NCBI GenBank assembly: GCA_964412845.1 | Contig: CAYPQM010000044.1 | Location: forward strand, 1-41,637 | Source: JAWWPY01 sp964412845 | Lineage (GTDB): Bacteria > Actinomycetota > Actinomycetes > Streptosporangiales > Streptosporangiaceae | Length of the DNA stretch: 41,637 bases | Direction of reading: 5' to 3' | Shown: one piece after another, positions 8,169-16,681 of the stretch | Layout of the letters: each line of letters begins with the position of its first letter | Position numbering within the stretch: the stretch's first letter is position 1 | Notes under the pieces: generated by a model | Databases searched by the model: none | What the model saw: only the letters and a program-made list of their open reading frames with translations | Told to the model about the DNA's origin: nothing | Translations under genes and position numbers: made by a program

Positions 8169-8776
8169 GGGACGGGCTGGTCCGGCTGCTTGAGGCGCAT
8201 GGCTTTGAGATCACTGAGGCGGTGAGCACCGGGCCCGCCTTGCTGCGGGCGCTGCTTGACCAGAAACCTGACGTGGCGATCGTCGACGTACGGCTTCCGC
8301 CATCGTTCAGCGACGAAGGGCTTCAGGCGGCGCTGGCCGCGAGGCGGCAGGTGCCCGGGCTGCCGGTGCTGGTGCTATCCCAGTACGTTGAGCAGCTCTA
8401 CGCCCGCGAGCTGCTGGCCGACCAGGCTGGCGGTGTCGGCTACCTGCTCAAGGACCGCGTGTTCAACGATGATCAGTTCATCGATGCGATCCGCACGGTC
8501 GCCGGAGGCGGCACCGTCATGGACCCGCAGGTGGTTTCCAAGCTCCTGGCCCGGCGGTCACGGGACGAGCCGGTGACCCGGCTGTCGGCCCGTGAACGGG
8601 AGGTGCTGGCCCTGATGGCCGAGGGGCGTTCCAACAGCGCCATCGCGCAGCGCCTCTGCGTCACGGAGAAGGCGGTCGGCAAGCACAGCACGAGCATCTT
8701 CGCCAAGCTCGACCTCGCGGCGACCGGTGATGACAACCGGCGGGTGCTAGCCGTTCTCGTCTACCTCAATTCCTGA
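8132..8776 (+). CDS. NarL/LuxR-type response regulator
   Basis: Response regulator of 214 residues, cognate to the overlapping kinase. The receiver domain has the acidic pair (AED), phospho-acceptor Asp52 (VAIVDVRLPP), a switch Ser (VLSQY) and the conserved Lys (YLLKDRV). The C-terminal LuxR-type HTH runs from TRLSAREREVLALMAEGRSNSAIAQ to the recognition helix around VTEKAVGKHSTSIFAKL. The GTG start lies inside the last codons of the kinase gene. It probably controls its own operon, perhaps through the palindrome at 6920, and unknown targets. A long hairpin follows it. Confidence 0.9.
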   Translation: MRAVVAEDLFLLRDGLVRLLEAHGFEITEAVSTGPALLRALLDQKPDVAIVDVRLPPSFSDEGLQAALAARRQVPGLPVLVLSQYVEQLYARELLADQAGGVGYLLKDRVFNDDQFIDAIRTVAGGGTVMDPQVVSKLLARRSRDEPVTRLSAREREVLALMAEGRSNSAIAQRLCVTEKAVGKHSTSIFAKLDLAATGDDNRRVLAVLVYLNS

Positions 8777-8847
8777 CTGGCGCCATGGCGTGGCCGGCGT
8801 CAGCGTCTGCCGACCCCGGCGGCCCGCGTCCTGCCGGATCTTCCCCG

Positions 8848-8897
8848 TGATCGCGGTGGATCACAGCCCGGCGGCGGCCAGTGATCCACCGCGATCA
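8848..8897. terminator. bidirectional hairpin between convergent genes
   Basis: Perfect 17-bp inverted repeat (TGATCGCGGTGGATCAC and its complement) around a 16-nt loop. It lies between the response regulator stop (8776) and the stop of the convergent CGNR gene (8916). No U-tract is present. It shares the GCGGTG core with the hairpins after pfkA. Confidence 0.75.
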
Positions 8898-8915
8898 TGA
8901 AGGCCTGGCTGGCGG

Positions 8916-9488
8916 TCAGGCGTTGCGGGCGCGGAAGGCGGCGGTCTTGACCCGGTTCTGGCAGGACGTGGAGCAGAACCGGCGGGTGCCGTTGCGAGAA
9001 GTGTCCACGTAGACCCGGTCGCAGTGCGGCGCCGTGCAGACACCGAGCCTGCCGCGCGTGACGTCGCTGCCCACCACGATGGCGAGGCCGGTCGCGCAGC
9101 CCGCCGCCCAGCCGGTGACCGTGGAGTCCTGCGCCCCGTGGAAGTGCAGGTGCCACGGCTCACCATCGTGGCTGTCCAGCCACGGGTGGGCTCCGGTCGC
9201 CGCGATCAACTCGTTGACCTGGTGAGCCGCCGCGTCGACGTCGCCGGAGGCGACACCGGCGAACACGGCTCGCAGTGCCTGCGCATAGTCGGTGAGCTGC
9301 GACGCTTCGCGTTCGGACAGTTCGGGGGTGTGCGGGACGGCAACCCGGAGCGCCGAAGTGACCGCGGGCACCAGATCCGGCCCGGTCGGCGGGGTGTAGC
9401 CGTGGCCCCGGGCCTCACCCGCGGTGAGCGTGTTGACGAGGCGGACAGCCATCGCCACCACGGCATCCATGTGACTGTTGAAATTCAC
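8916..9488 (-). CDS. CGNR zinc-finger / ABATE-domain putative regulator
   Basis: 190-residue protein of the actinobacterial ABATE plus CGNR family, thought to be stress-linked transcription factors. The N-terminal helical ABATE region covers roughly residues 1-135. The C-terminal zinc finger is visible as LGVCTAPHCDRVYVD...RRFCSTSCQNR, with Cys pairs spaced as in the family; the family's Cys-Gly-Asn-Arg reads Cys-Gln-Asn-Arg here. The start is ATG 9488, divergent from the methyltransferase gene. Targets are unknown. The HLHFHGAQD stretch in front of the finger is typical of this family. Confidence 0.85.
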   Translation of the reverse strand: MNFNSHMDAVVAMAVRLVNTLTAGEARGHGYTPPTGPDLVPAVTSALRVAVPHTPELSEREASQLTDYAQALRAVFAGVASGDVDAAAHQVNELIAATGAHPWLDSHDGEPWHLHFHGAQDSTVTGWAAGCATGLAIVVGSDVTRGRLGVCTAPHCDRVYVDTSRNGTRRFCSTSCQNRVKTAAFRARNA

Positions 9489-9559
9489 TTGACCAGTTAC
9501 GTCCTCAGGTTTAGCGTGTGACTGCCGAAAGCATAGTCGTCAGTGACGAGGAGGCGGAT

Positions 9560-10342
9560 GTGGCCGACCTGGACACCGCGAGCGCGACTGAGTGGATCGA
9601 TCGCTGGGACGCCCAGCAGACGCACTACCTGCCGGACCGGGAAGACCGGTTCACCGCGCTCATCGATGCCGTGGAGGCGGGAGTCGGCCGGCCTGATCCG
9701 CTCGTGCTCGACCTCGGCTGCGGGCCCGGCTCGCTCGCCGCGCGGCTGCTGGACCGGATCCCAGGCGCCACCGTGATCGCCATCGACACCGATCCGGTGC
9801 TGCTGGCCCTCGGCCGGGCCCGCTACGGCGGGCGCACCGGGCTGCGGTTCGCGGATCTCGACCTGCGCAGCCCGGGCTGGGCCGGCTCGCTCGGGCTCGG
9901 CCGGCCGGCCGACGCGGCGGTGAGCACGACCGCGCTGCACTGGCTGAACCTGGCGGCCTTGCGTGCCATGTACGCGGAGCTGGCCACGAGCCTGCGGCCG
10001 GGCGGCCTGCTGCTGGACGGTGATCACCTCCAGGAGGACGAGGCCACCGCCCCCACACTGGCCCGGATCGGCCGGGCGCTGATCGAGCGTGAGGAGCAGC
10101 GGCGCTTCCCGGACGGGCACGGTGAGAACTGGAGAGACTGGTGGGAGGCGGTCACCACCGACCCCGTGCTGGCCGGCCCGACTGCGGAGCGGGCCCGGCG
10201 TCGGCTGAGCGAGGACCACCACGGTGCGGAGTCAGTGTTGCTTGGCGCGCATGTCGACGCCCTGCGCGCCGCAGGTTTCGCCGAGATCGGGACCATCTGG
10301 CAACACGGCGACAACCGGATTCTCTGCGGGGTCCGCGGCTGA
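9560..10342 (+). CDS. class I SAM-dependent methyltransferase
   Basis: Rossmann-fold methyltransferase of 260 residues. Motif I is VLDLGCGPGSLAARLL, the acidic end of strand 2 is VIAIDTD, motif III-like is VSTTALHWLN and motif IV-like is LRPGGLLL. It resembles the trans-aconitate methyltransferase type of small-molecule enzymes, but the substrate cannot be read from sequence. I choose GTG 9560 because GAGGAGG stands 6 nt upstream. An in-frame GTG at 9518 would add 14 residues and has no such site. The intergenic space to the divergent CGNR gene is only 71 bp, so the two promoters must overlap. Confidence 0.82.
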   Translation: MADLDTASATEWIDRWDAQQTHYLPDREDRFTALIDAVEAGVGRPDPLVLDLGCGPGSLAARLLDRIPGATVIAIDTDPVLLALGRARYGGRTGLRFADLDLRSPGWAGSLGLGRPADAAVSTTALHWLNLAALRAMYAELATSLRPGGLLLDGDHLQEDEATAPTLARIGRALIEREEQRRFPDGHGENWRDWWEAVTTDPVLAGPTAERARRRLSEDHHGAESVLLGAHVDALRAAGFAEIGTIWQHGDNRILCGVRG

Positions 10343-10361
10343 CCGTGGCGGCCCGCCGCGG
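10343..10361 (+). terminator. GC hairpin directly after the methyltransferase stop
   Basis: CCGTGGCGG and CCGCCGCGG form a 9-bp stem with one U-G wobble, starting at the base after the stop codon. No U-tract is seen. Confidence 0.4.
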
Positions 10362-10504
10362 GGACGGCGCAGGGCGGGACGTCGCCGGTCGCGGCTGATT
10401 GGCGACCTCAGGCCGTCGCGGGAATGCCGCGCGGGTACTAGCGTTCGGTCCTAACGGCCAGTTGGCGCAGGTCGCCCAGCGCGGGTACGAGGTGGAGGCA
10501 CGTC

Positions 10505-12076
10505 ATGGAAACACCCATCACGCCGATGGAGTTCGCCCGCCGGACCCGCCGCCTGCACGGCTCCCGTGAGGCGGTGGTCGACGGTGATCTGCGCCTGACC
10601 TACGAGCAGTTCTTCGATCGCTGCGACCGGTGGTCCGCAGCGCTGCACCGCCTGGGCGTCGGGCCCGAGGACCGGGTGGCGACGATCGCACCGAACACCC
10701 ACGCGCAGCTTGAATCCTTCTACGCCGTGCCGGCGATCGGCGCGGTGCTGGTGCCGATCAACTACCGGCTGACCCCGGAGGACTTCGTCTACATCGTGAA
10801 CCACTCCGGCGTCACGGTCCTCTGCGTGGCCGCCGATTACCTGGACGCGGTGGACAGCGTCCGGGACCAGATGCCGTCTGTGGCGCACTTCGTGGCGTTC
10901 GGGGGCGCGCGGGACGGCTGGCTGGACTACGAGGCCGCTGTCGCTGAGGCCGACCCCGATTTCGAGCGGCCGGTGATCGACGAGCGGGACCTGCTGACGA
11001 TCAACTACACCAGCGGGACCACCGCGCAGCCGAAAGGCGTGATGATCACGCACCGGAACGCGGCGATGAACTCGATCGGCACCCTGCTGCACCTGCGGAT
11101 CGGCGTGGGCGACCGTTACCTGTGGACGCTGCCGATGTTCCATGCCAACGGCTGGACGTTCACCTGGACGGTCACCGCGGCCGCGGCCACCCACGTTTGC
11201 CTGCCCAAGGTCGACCCGGCGGCGGTGTTCCAGCTGATCCGCGACGAGAAGATCCGGTGGCTGTGCGCGGCGCCCACGGTGCTGATCTCGCTCGCGAATG
11301 CCTCCGCCGAGGCTCGCGGCGAGGTCCCGCCGGGTGTGCACGTGATCACGGCGGGAGCGCCACCTGCGGCGGCCACGATCGAGCGGCTTGAAGGGGAGTT
11401 CGGCTGGGAGGTCACCCACGTGTACGGGCTGACCGAGACGGCCCCGTTCATCACGGTCTGCGCGCCGCTGCCGGAGCATGAGGATCTCGATCCGGCCGCC
11501 CGGGCGGTGGTGAAGGCACGGCAGGGGGTCGAGCTGATCACCTCGGGCGAGCTGCGGGTGGCGGACAAGGCCGGTCACGAGGTGCCGTCGGATGGAGAGA
11601 CACTCGGCGAGATCGTGGTCCGGGGGAACGTCGTGATGGACGGCTACTACCGTGATCCTGAGGCGACGCAGCGCGCGATGGGTGACGGCTGGTTCCACAC
11701 CGGCGACGTGGCCGTCGTGCATCCAGACGGCTACGTGGAGATCCGCGACCGGCTGAAAGACGTGATCATCAGTGGCGGCGAGAACATCTCCACGGTGGAG
11801 GTCGAGGGCACCCTCCTGCGCCATCCCAGCGTCCAGGAGGTCGCGATCGTCGGGCTGCCGCACGAGAAGTGGGGTGAGGCGCCGCACGCCTTCGTGGTGC
11901 TGCGCTCGGGTGCCACGGCGAGCGAGGCAGAGATCATCGCCTTCGCCCGCGACAACCTCGCGCATTTCAAGGCCCCGCACGCCGTGACGTTCGTCGAGGA
12001 ACTGCCGAAGACGGCAACCGGCAAGATCCAGAAGTTCGTCCTGCGCTCCGGCGCGCCCAACCTGGCCCGCCAGTAG
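10505..12076 (+). CDS. acyl-CoA synthetase / AMP-binding ligase
   Basis: ANL-superfamily ligase of 523 residues that activates a carboxylic acid as acyl-adenylate and then thioester. The P-loop is INYTSGTTAQPKG (residues 166-178), followed by VYGLTETAP (A5), WFHTGDVAVVHPDGYVEI (A7), RLKDVIISGGENIS (A8 hinge) and the A10 lysine in PKTATGKIQKF (Lys507). The start ATG 10505 follows GGTGGAGG. The overall pattern matches medium- or long-chain fatty acyl-CoA synthetases of the FadD/AlkK kind; the acyl substrate is not determinable. It stands alone between a terminator-like hairpin and a convergent PAS gene. Confidence 0.88.
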   Translation: METPITPMEFARRTRRLHGSREAVVDGDLRLTYEQFFDRCDRWSAALHRLGVGPEDRVATIAPNTHAQLESFYAVPAIGAVLVPINYRLTPEDFVYIVNHSGVTVLCVAADYLDAVDSVRDQMPSVAHFVAFGGARDGWLDYEAAVAEADPDFERPVIDERDLLTINYTSGTTAQPKGVMITHRNAAMNSIGTLLHLRIGVGDRYLWTLPMFHANGWTFTWTVTAAAATHVCLPKVDPAAVFQLIRDEKIRWLCAAPTVLISLANASAEARGEVPPGVHVITAGAPPAAATIERLEGEFGWEVTHVYGLTETAPFITVCAPLPEHEDLDPAARAVVKARQGVELITSGELRVADKAGHEVPSDGETLGEIVVRGNVVMDGYYRDPEATQRAMGDGWFHTGDVAVVHPDGYVEIRDRLKDVIISGGENISTVEVEGTLLRHPSVQEVAIVGLPHEKWGEAPHAFVVLRSGATASEAEIIAFARDNLAHFKAPHAVTFVEELPKTATGKIQKFVLRSGAPNLARQ

Positions 12077-12129
12077 GCTCCTGCCCTCGATGCCGGCCCG
12101 TGCCCCCCAAGCCGGCCTGCGCGGGCGGA

Positions 12130-12633
12130 TCAGGCCCGGTTGGCCTCCATGTTCTGGGTTCGCTCCCGCAGCCTGGCGATCAGCTCAAGATGGCCAGCCT
12201 CCCGTGCTTGGAGGCGCACGTACTTCGTGACATCCTGCGTCTGGATGAGGATGTAGATCAGCTGGCCATCGGGTGCGGTCACCGGTGTGCTCACCGCGCT
12301 CCAGTAACGGACCTCGAACTCGCCGCCCTCGGCCTGGGGCCGCCGGACGTCGTACTTCTGCACCGCCATCCCGTCCGGAACATGGTCGCGGCAGACCCGG
12401 TCCAGGGACGCACGCAGGTTCCCGGTGCCGGTCGCGTGCACATCGTCCGGGTTGTCAGGAAACACATCGAAAATGACATGGCCGAGTATCTGCTGCCGGG
12501 TAGACATCGTGTCGCGCAGAAAGTGGTCGCTGACCGCGACGATCACCAGGTCCGGATCAAGCACCACGTAGGAAGCGGGCATGGCCTCGAACAGGGCCCG
12601 GAAATCCAGTTCGGTACCGCCCAGATATATCAC
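12130..12633 (-). CDS. stand-alone PAS-domain protein
   Basis: 167-residue cytoplasmic protein with one PAS fold (FRALFEAMPASYVVLDPDLVIVAVSDHFL through IYILIQTQDVTKYV), ending in a short amphipathic helix (LQAREAGHLELIARLRERTQ) of the type that normally leads into a histidine kinase or phosphatase domain. No output domain follows. The GTG start lacks a Shine-Dalgarno. An AT-rich stretch with TAAAAT lies just upstream on this strand, so the mRNA may be leaderless. It could be a free sensor subunit or the remnant of a larger kinase. Ligand unknown. Confidence 0.7.
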   Translation of the reverse strand: MIYLGGTELDFRALFEAMPASYVVLDPDLVIVAVSDHFLRDTMSTRQQILGHVIFDVFPDNPDDVHATGTGNLRASLDRVCRDHVPDGMAVQKYDVRRPQAEGGEFEVRYWSAVSTPVTAPDGQLIYILIQTQDVTKYVRLQAREAGHLELIARLRERTQNMEANRA

Positions 12634-12684
12634 GGTATGTATTTTATCAGTTACTCAAAGCATCGGCCGGGGCGGCCTGGCCCG

Positions 12685-13443
12685 CTAGGGGCGGTGCGTG
12701 ACCCAGAGTGCCTCGCACGGCCAGCGGCAGGCCCAGTCGGGAGGGTCGCAGTCGGCGTAGGCGCTGGGCACTCCCGGTCGGGGGCGGGGCTCGATGAGAT
12801 CGTCGATGACCAGCCCGGCCGACCGCAGCGTCCGGATCATGTCGCCGTAGCCGAGGGTGTAGCTGGTGGCGCCGTCCTCCTCGGCGATGGGGCCCAGCCC
12901 GAAGTAGTCGCGGTGCAGGCTGGTGGTCACGCGGTCACTGGCCTCGTGGTAGCAGGCTTCGAGCCAGGGGCTGGCCACATTGAAAATCAGCCGGCCGCCT
13001 GCGCGGAGCACACGCGCAGCTTCCGGGACGACCAGATCCGGCGGCGCCCAGCTCAGCCCGCCGTGGTCGCAGAAGACGAGGTCGAAGCTGGCCGCCGCGA
13101 ACGGGAGCTGCTGCGCCGCACCCTGGACGAGCGGGTAGCACACGGCGCCCATCGCCTGCCTCGCGGCAGCCAGCTGGGCGTCGGACAGGTCGAATCCCAC
13201 CAGCCGCCGGGCCTCGGCGGCCAGCGACCGGGACCACTGGCCGCCCCCGCAGCCCAGTTCCAGCACCCGCAGGCCGGTTACCTCCCCCAGGGCAGCAAGC
13301 TCGGCGTCCGGGATGGAGTACATGCCCCACAGCCGGGGCGCCGCACCGATCTGCGGGTCACTGCGTTCCTGGTACGCCGCGCTGGTCCTGTTCCAGTGAT
13401 CGCGGTTCGCGTTGATGCTGGCCACTGGCTCACCCAAACCCAC
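12685..13443 (-). CDS. class I SAM-dependent methyltransferase
   Basis: 252-residue methyltransferase. After a helical N-terminus (RDHWNRTSAAYQER) comes motif I VLELGCGGGQWSRSL, then LVGFDLSDAQL, the acidic loop FDLVFCDHGGLSW and VLRAGGRLIFN. It belongs to the UbiE/Methyltransf_11 type of small-molecule methyltransferases that is abundant in actinomycetes. The C-terminus carries two cysteines (ADCDPPDWACRWPCEALW) that could bind a metal or stabilise the fold. It lies downstream of the frameshifted gene on the same strand with a 22-bp gap, so the two may share a transcript. Confidence 0.82.
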   Translation of the reverse strand: MGLGEPVASINANRDHWNRTSAAYQERSDPQIGAAPRLWGMYSIPDAELAALGEVTGLRVLELGCGGGQWSRSLAAEARRLVGFDLSDAQLAAARQAMGAVCYPLVQGAAQQLPFAAASFDLVFCDHGGLSWAPPDLVVPEAARVLRAGGRLIFNVASPWLEACYHEASDRVTTSLHRDYFGLGPIAEEDGATSYTLGYGDMIRTLRSAGLVIDDLIEPRPRPGVPSAYADCDPPDWACRWPCEALWVTHRP

Positions 13444-13465
13444 CTGCCGCCCGGGGTCAAGCGGA

Positions 13466-14190
13466 TTAGGGCAGCCGCGGCCAGCTCGCTTCGATGGTCA
13501 CCGTGATCCGGGCCTGGTCGCCGCTGTTGTTGCAGTAGACGTCGATGACATCCTCGTTGTCGTTGGTGTAGGTCCAGTTCTTGGCGCTGTCGGTGAAGGC
13601 GACGTGGCCGATGATGGCCTGGGTCGCGGAGTCCTCGACCTTCAGCGTGAAGGTGGAGTCGGTGAGGAAGCATCCGCCGCTCGCCTTGGCCTCGATGTAC
13701 TGGGTGCCGCCTGGTGGCAGTGACGACTCCTCGGCGACCTTGGCGTTGTTGAACAGGGAGAGGTCGGAGCCCTCATCCCCGTTGTCGAACATGCAGTCAA
13801 CATCGGTGACGAAGAGCAGGACGGCCGCGGGTGCGGTAGTGACAGCCGGACGGTGGCGATGCCCCGGACAGGCGGCGCGCCGGCCGCCCCTGACGATGGC
13901 GGGTCGAGCGTCACGCCGACGTTCAGGGTGGAGATGCCATCGGTGGCGGTCGCCTGCTGGCCAGCGCCGCCTGGGCCAGGGGAGATCGCGAAGGCGGCCT
14001 CTCCGTTTTTCTTCAGGTAGCTGGAGAAGTCCGCGAGCCGCAGCAGGTGCTGAAGGTAGCTCCCTGTTCCCGAACCGCCGGCGACGGCCTCGTCCAGCAG
14101 CATCCGGAACGCCTCGGTGTTCTCGGTGGGCAGGCCGGACCCGGTTATCGGGCTAACGCTGAAGGACAGGCGCGGAGCTGGGAGGGCCAT
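13466..14190 (-). pseudogene. unknown protein, one-base frameshift in the middle
   Basis: Two frames join into one protein of about 242 residues that I do not recognise. The 5' part starts at ATG 14190 (AAAGGGGGA about 7 nt upstream) and reads MALPAPRLSFSVSPITGSG...PPVRGIATVRLS. The 3' part continues in another frame as TAPAAVLLFVTDVDCMFDNGDEGSDLSLF to ASWPRLP. The switch falls at about 13835-13848. The span of 725 nt is one short of a multiple of three, so a single missing base would restore it. Two cysteines and many polar beta-like stretches are seen in the 3' part. It may be a sequencing or assembly error, or a young pseudogene. Confidence 0.6.
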
Positions 14191-14279
14191 TCGAAGTCCC
14201 CCTTTCACGGCTGCGTCAAATATGGCGGAACCCGGAGCGCGGATCAATGGCCATGGCACAGCTACGCCTGGTAGATACC

Positions 14280-14299
14280 CGGGCATGAGGAAATGCCCG
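14280..14299. promoter_or_regulatory. short inverted repeat upstream of the frameshifted gene
   Basis: CGGGCAT-GAGGAA-ATGCCCG is a perfect 7-bp inverted repeat lying 90 bp before the start at 14190. It could be an operator or a leader hairpin. No regulator is assigned. Confidence 0.25.
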
Positions 14300-14380
14300 T
14301 CATAGCACCTCGAATTTGCTGCACGCGGGTGTTTCCCGCTAACCCCCGATGCCAGGCGTGAGGCTCTCGGTGGCAGTTGG

Positions 14381-15433
14381 TCAACTAGTCGCGGTATGGC
14401 CTCTGACCTGCAAGGCAACCCGCGCTTGACAGGTTAAGCCGACCCCCGGGCGAGAGTCAAGATGCGTTCTGGATTCTGATCCCGATGCTGCATTGGTTTC
14501 GGATCGATTCATGAAAGAGAATATTAAATGTGCGCCTAATAGATTTCTGTGGGATGACCGTAAGTGCCCCGCGGATAACGCCATCGCGGGCGACGGGACA
14601 GCGCGGCGCGGGTCAAGCAGGCCAGGGTCGGTGGCCATGAACAGATCGATGTAGTCGTTCCGCCACCCCGCCGCGAGCAGCGGCCGGACCGCTGGATGAG
14701 GCGCGGGCAGGCAGACCCGGGCCTGGCCACTGGGCGGGTCGAGGGAGGCGAGCACGGCGAAGACCGCGTCGCGCGTGTCGTCATCGTCGGCGGCCGGTGC
14801 GACGGCCAGGTGGACCACCCCGTAGTCCGGGCCGGCTCCGGCCACCGTGCCCGCCGCCAGCACCTCGCCGTGCTGCAGTGCCTCGACCGATCGTCCGGAT
14901 GGCCGGGCGGCCCAGGCCCGGTGATCGGCGGCCCGGTCCACTCCGGTCCACCGCAGTTCCAGCGCGGAGACCTGCTCGGGGGTGGACATCCCGGCCGCCC
15001 AGCCGGCCGGCCCGGCGAGCGCGCGCACGTCCCCGGACAGGTAGAGCAGTGGCCACCACGCGTCGAGACCGGCCCGCGTATAGAGCGGCAGCGCATGAGG
15101 GTGCTCGCTGCTGAAGGTCATCCGCCTCGGCTGGCCCTGCCACAGGGCCGCGAGCATGGCCTGGCCGCAGCCGAGGCCATGGGCTCGCGGATCGACGAAC
15201 AGGTCGCACAGCATGCTGACGGCGGCCGGGCCCGGGCCGATCAGCCGGGTCGCCCCGTACCCGGTGATCACGCCGTCCCGGCAGGCGACCACCAGGTGGC
15301 CATGGGTGAGCAGATGCGCCGCGTAGGCCGGATCCGCGCCGGCCCACTCCTCGTCCTGCCCGGTGGCCAGCGCCACCTTGGCGATGGCATCCAGGTCGTC
15401 TTCCGTTGCGTCCCTGATGTGTGTCACTGGCAC
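14381..15433 (-). CDS. GNAT-fold acetyltransferase with unusual C-terminal extension
   Basis: 350-residue protein. The N-terminal GNAT domain (residues 1-130) shows DLFVDPRAHGLGCGQAML as the acetyl-CoA loop. A second, degenerate GNAT-like half runs to about residue 290 (YIDLFMATDPGLLDPRRAVPSPAMALS). The last 60 residues are polar and lie in DNA of clearly lower GC (AATATTAAATG around 14519) that looks like former intergenic sequence, so a stop codon was probably lost. The acceptor substrate is unknown. The gene is followed on the same strand, after 190 bp, by the frameshifted unknown gene. Confidence 0.75.
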   Translation of the reverse strand: MPVTHIRDATEDDLDAIAKVALATGQDEEWAGADPAYAAHLLTHGHLVVACRDGVITGYGATRLIGPGPAAVSMLCDLFVDPRAHGLGCGQAMLAALWQGQPRRMTFSSEHPHALPLYTRAGLDAWWPLLYLSGDVRALAGPAGWAAGMSTPEQVSALELRWTGVDRAADHRAWAARPSGRSVEALQHGEVLAAGTVAGAGPDYGVVHLAVAPAADDDDTRDAVFAVLASLDPPSGQARVCLPAPHPAVRPLLAAGWRNDYIDLFMATDPGLLDPRRAVPSPAMALSAGHLRSSHRNLLGAHLIFSFMNRSETNAASGSESRTHLDSRPGVGLTCQARVALQVRGHTATS

Positions 15434-15451
15434 TGTCCTAGCCTGGCATGG

Positions 15452-16681
15452 TCACCGGGCGAGTTCGCGGAGGCGGCGGGCGATGAATGCCTGCTCGGGC
15501 GCGGTCGGCTCGAACTGGAGCGCTGTCCGGTAGGCAGCGGCCGCGTCGTCGGCGCGGCCGAGGCGGCGGAGGAGTTCCGCCCGGGCGACGTGCAGCTGAG
15601 GCCACTGCGCCAGCTGGGGATCCTTGCCGACCGCGTCGAGGATGACCAGGCCGGCCGCCGGGCCTTCGGCCATGGCGACCGCGACCGCCCGGTTCGCCTC
15701 GACCACCGGAGTTGGCTCATAGCGGATGAGCTCACCGTAGAGGGCGGCTATCTCGCGCCAGTCCGTCGCCGAGGCCCGCGGCGTTCCCGAATGGCAGGCG
15801 GCGATGGCGGCGTGTAGCTGGTAAGCACCGGGCCGTCCCTGCCGGAGGGCCTGTTCGACCAGGGCCTCGCCCTCGGCGATCATTCCCTGGTTCCACCGGG
15901 TCCGGTCCTGATCCTCCAGGAGCACGAGGTCACCGTCCGGGCTGACCCGGGCCGGCCGCCGGGCGTCGGTGAGCAGCAGCAGCGCGAGCAGGCCGGTCAC
16001 CTCCGGCTCGGCAGGCAGCAGGGTGGCGAGCGCACGGGCCAGCCGGATCGCCTGGTCACACAGTTCACCGCGGACAAGCGTGCGGCCAGTGGTGGCCTTG
16101 TGGCCTTCGGTGAAGACGAGGTAGACCACCCGAAGCACCGCGGCAAGCCGCTGGGGCAGGTCCTCGGGGGACGGGACGCCGAAGGAGATGCCGGCCTGGC
16201 GGATCTTCCGCTTGGCCCGCACCAGGCGTTGCGCCATCGTCGGCTCCGGGACCAGGAATGCGGCGGCGATCTCCGCGGTGGCCAGCCCGCACACCGACCG
16301 CAGCGTCAGGGATACCCGCACCGCCGGGTCGAGAGCGGGGTGGCAGCAGGTGAAGATCAGGCCGAGTTCGTCGTCGGTGCCCGGCGGCCACCCATCGGGT
16401 GGCTGCCCATCAGCTGCCTCGCGCATGGCCTCGGCTTCCTTGTCTGCCCGGCGGGCCTCACGGCGCAGCCGGTCGAGGGCCTTGTGCCTGGCCGCGCCGA
16501 TCAGCCACGCCCGGGGGTTGGCCGGGACACCGTCGGCGGGCCATTGCGCCAGGGCCGCGGCGCAGGCGTCCTGCACGGCGTCCTCGGCCACCTCCAGGTC
16601 GCCCACCAGGCGGGTGACGGTGGCGACCGCCGCCCACCAGTGGGCGCGGAACAGTTCCTCGTAGTGGCCCTCGCCGGTCAG
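15452..16681 (-). CDS. ECF42-type RNA polymerase sigma factor with TPR-like C-terminal extension
   Basis: Sigma factor of about 409 residues. Region 2 is EELFRAHWWAAVATVTRLVGDLEVAEDAVQDACAAALAQW and PRAWLIGAARHKALDRLRR. Region 4 is TLRSVCGLATAEIAAAFLVPEPTMAQRLVRAKRKI. The DUF6596/TPR-like extension fills the rest (EGEALVEQALRQGRPGAYQLHAAIAACH, LGRADDAAAAYRTALQ). This architecture plus the adjacent YCII gene is the established ECF42 arrangement, in which the extension is needed for activity. No in-frame ATG/GTG sits at the family N-terminus. A CTG at 16681 overlaps the YCII stop (CTGA), and I take it as start; ATG 16756 is the alternative and adds 25 residues. Confidence 0.85.
   Translation of the reverse strand: MTGEGHYEELFRAHWWAAVATVTRLVGDLEVAEDAVQDACAAALAQWPADGVPANPRAWLIGAARHKALDRLRREARRADKEAEAMREAADGQPPDGWPPGTDDELGLIFTCCHPALDPAVRVSLTLRSVCGLATAEIAAAFLVPEPTMAQRLVRAKRKIRQAGISFGVPSPEDLPQRLAAVLRVVYLVFTEGHKATTGRTLVRGELCDQAIRLARALATLLPAEPEVTGLLALLLLTDARRPARVSPDGDLVLLEDQDRTRWNQGMIAEGEALVEQALRQGRPGAYQLHAAIAACHSGTPRASATDWREIAALYGELIRYEPTPVVEANRAVAVAMAEGPAAGLVILDAVGKDPQLAQWPQLHVARAELLRRLGRADDAAAAYRTALQFEPTAPEQAFIARRLRELAR

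Noticed and set aside
10451..11980. 509-codon minus-strand frame opposite the acyl-CoA ligase
   Set aside because: His/Arg/Asp-rich composition without any domain; it mirrors the ligase, whose motifs are complete.
12100..13506. 468-codon plus-strand frame across the PAS and methyltransferase genes
   Set aside because: It crosses two real minus-strand genes and an intergenic region, and has no protein-like segments.
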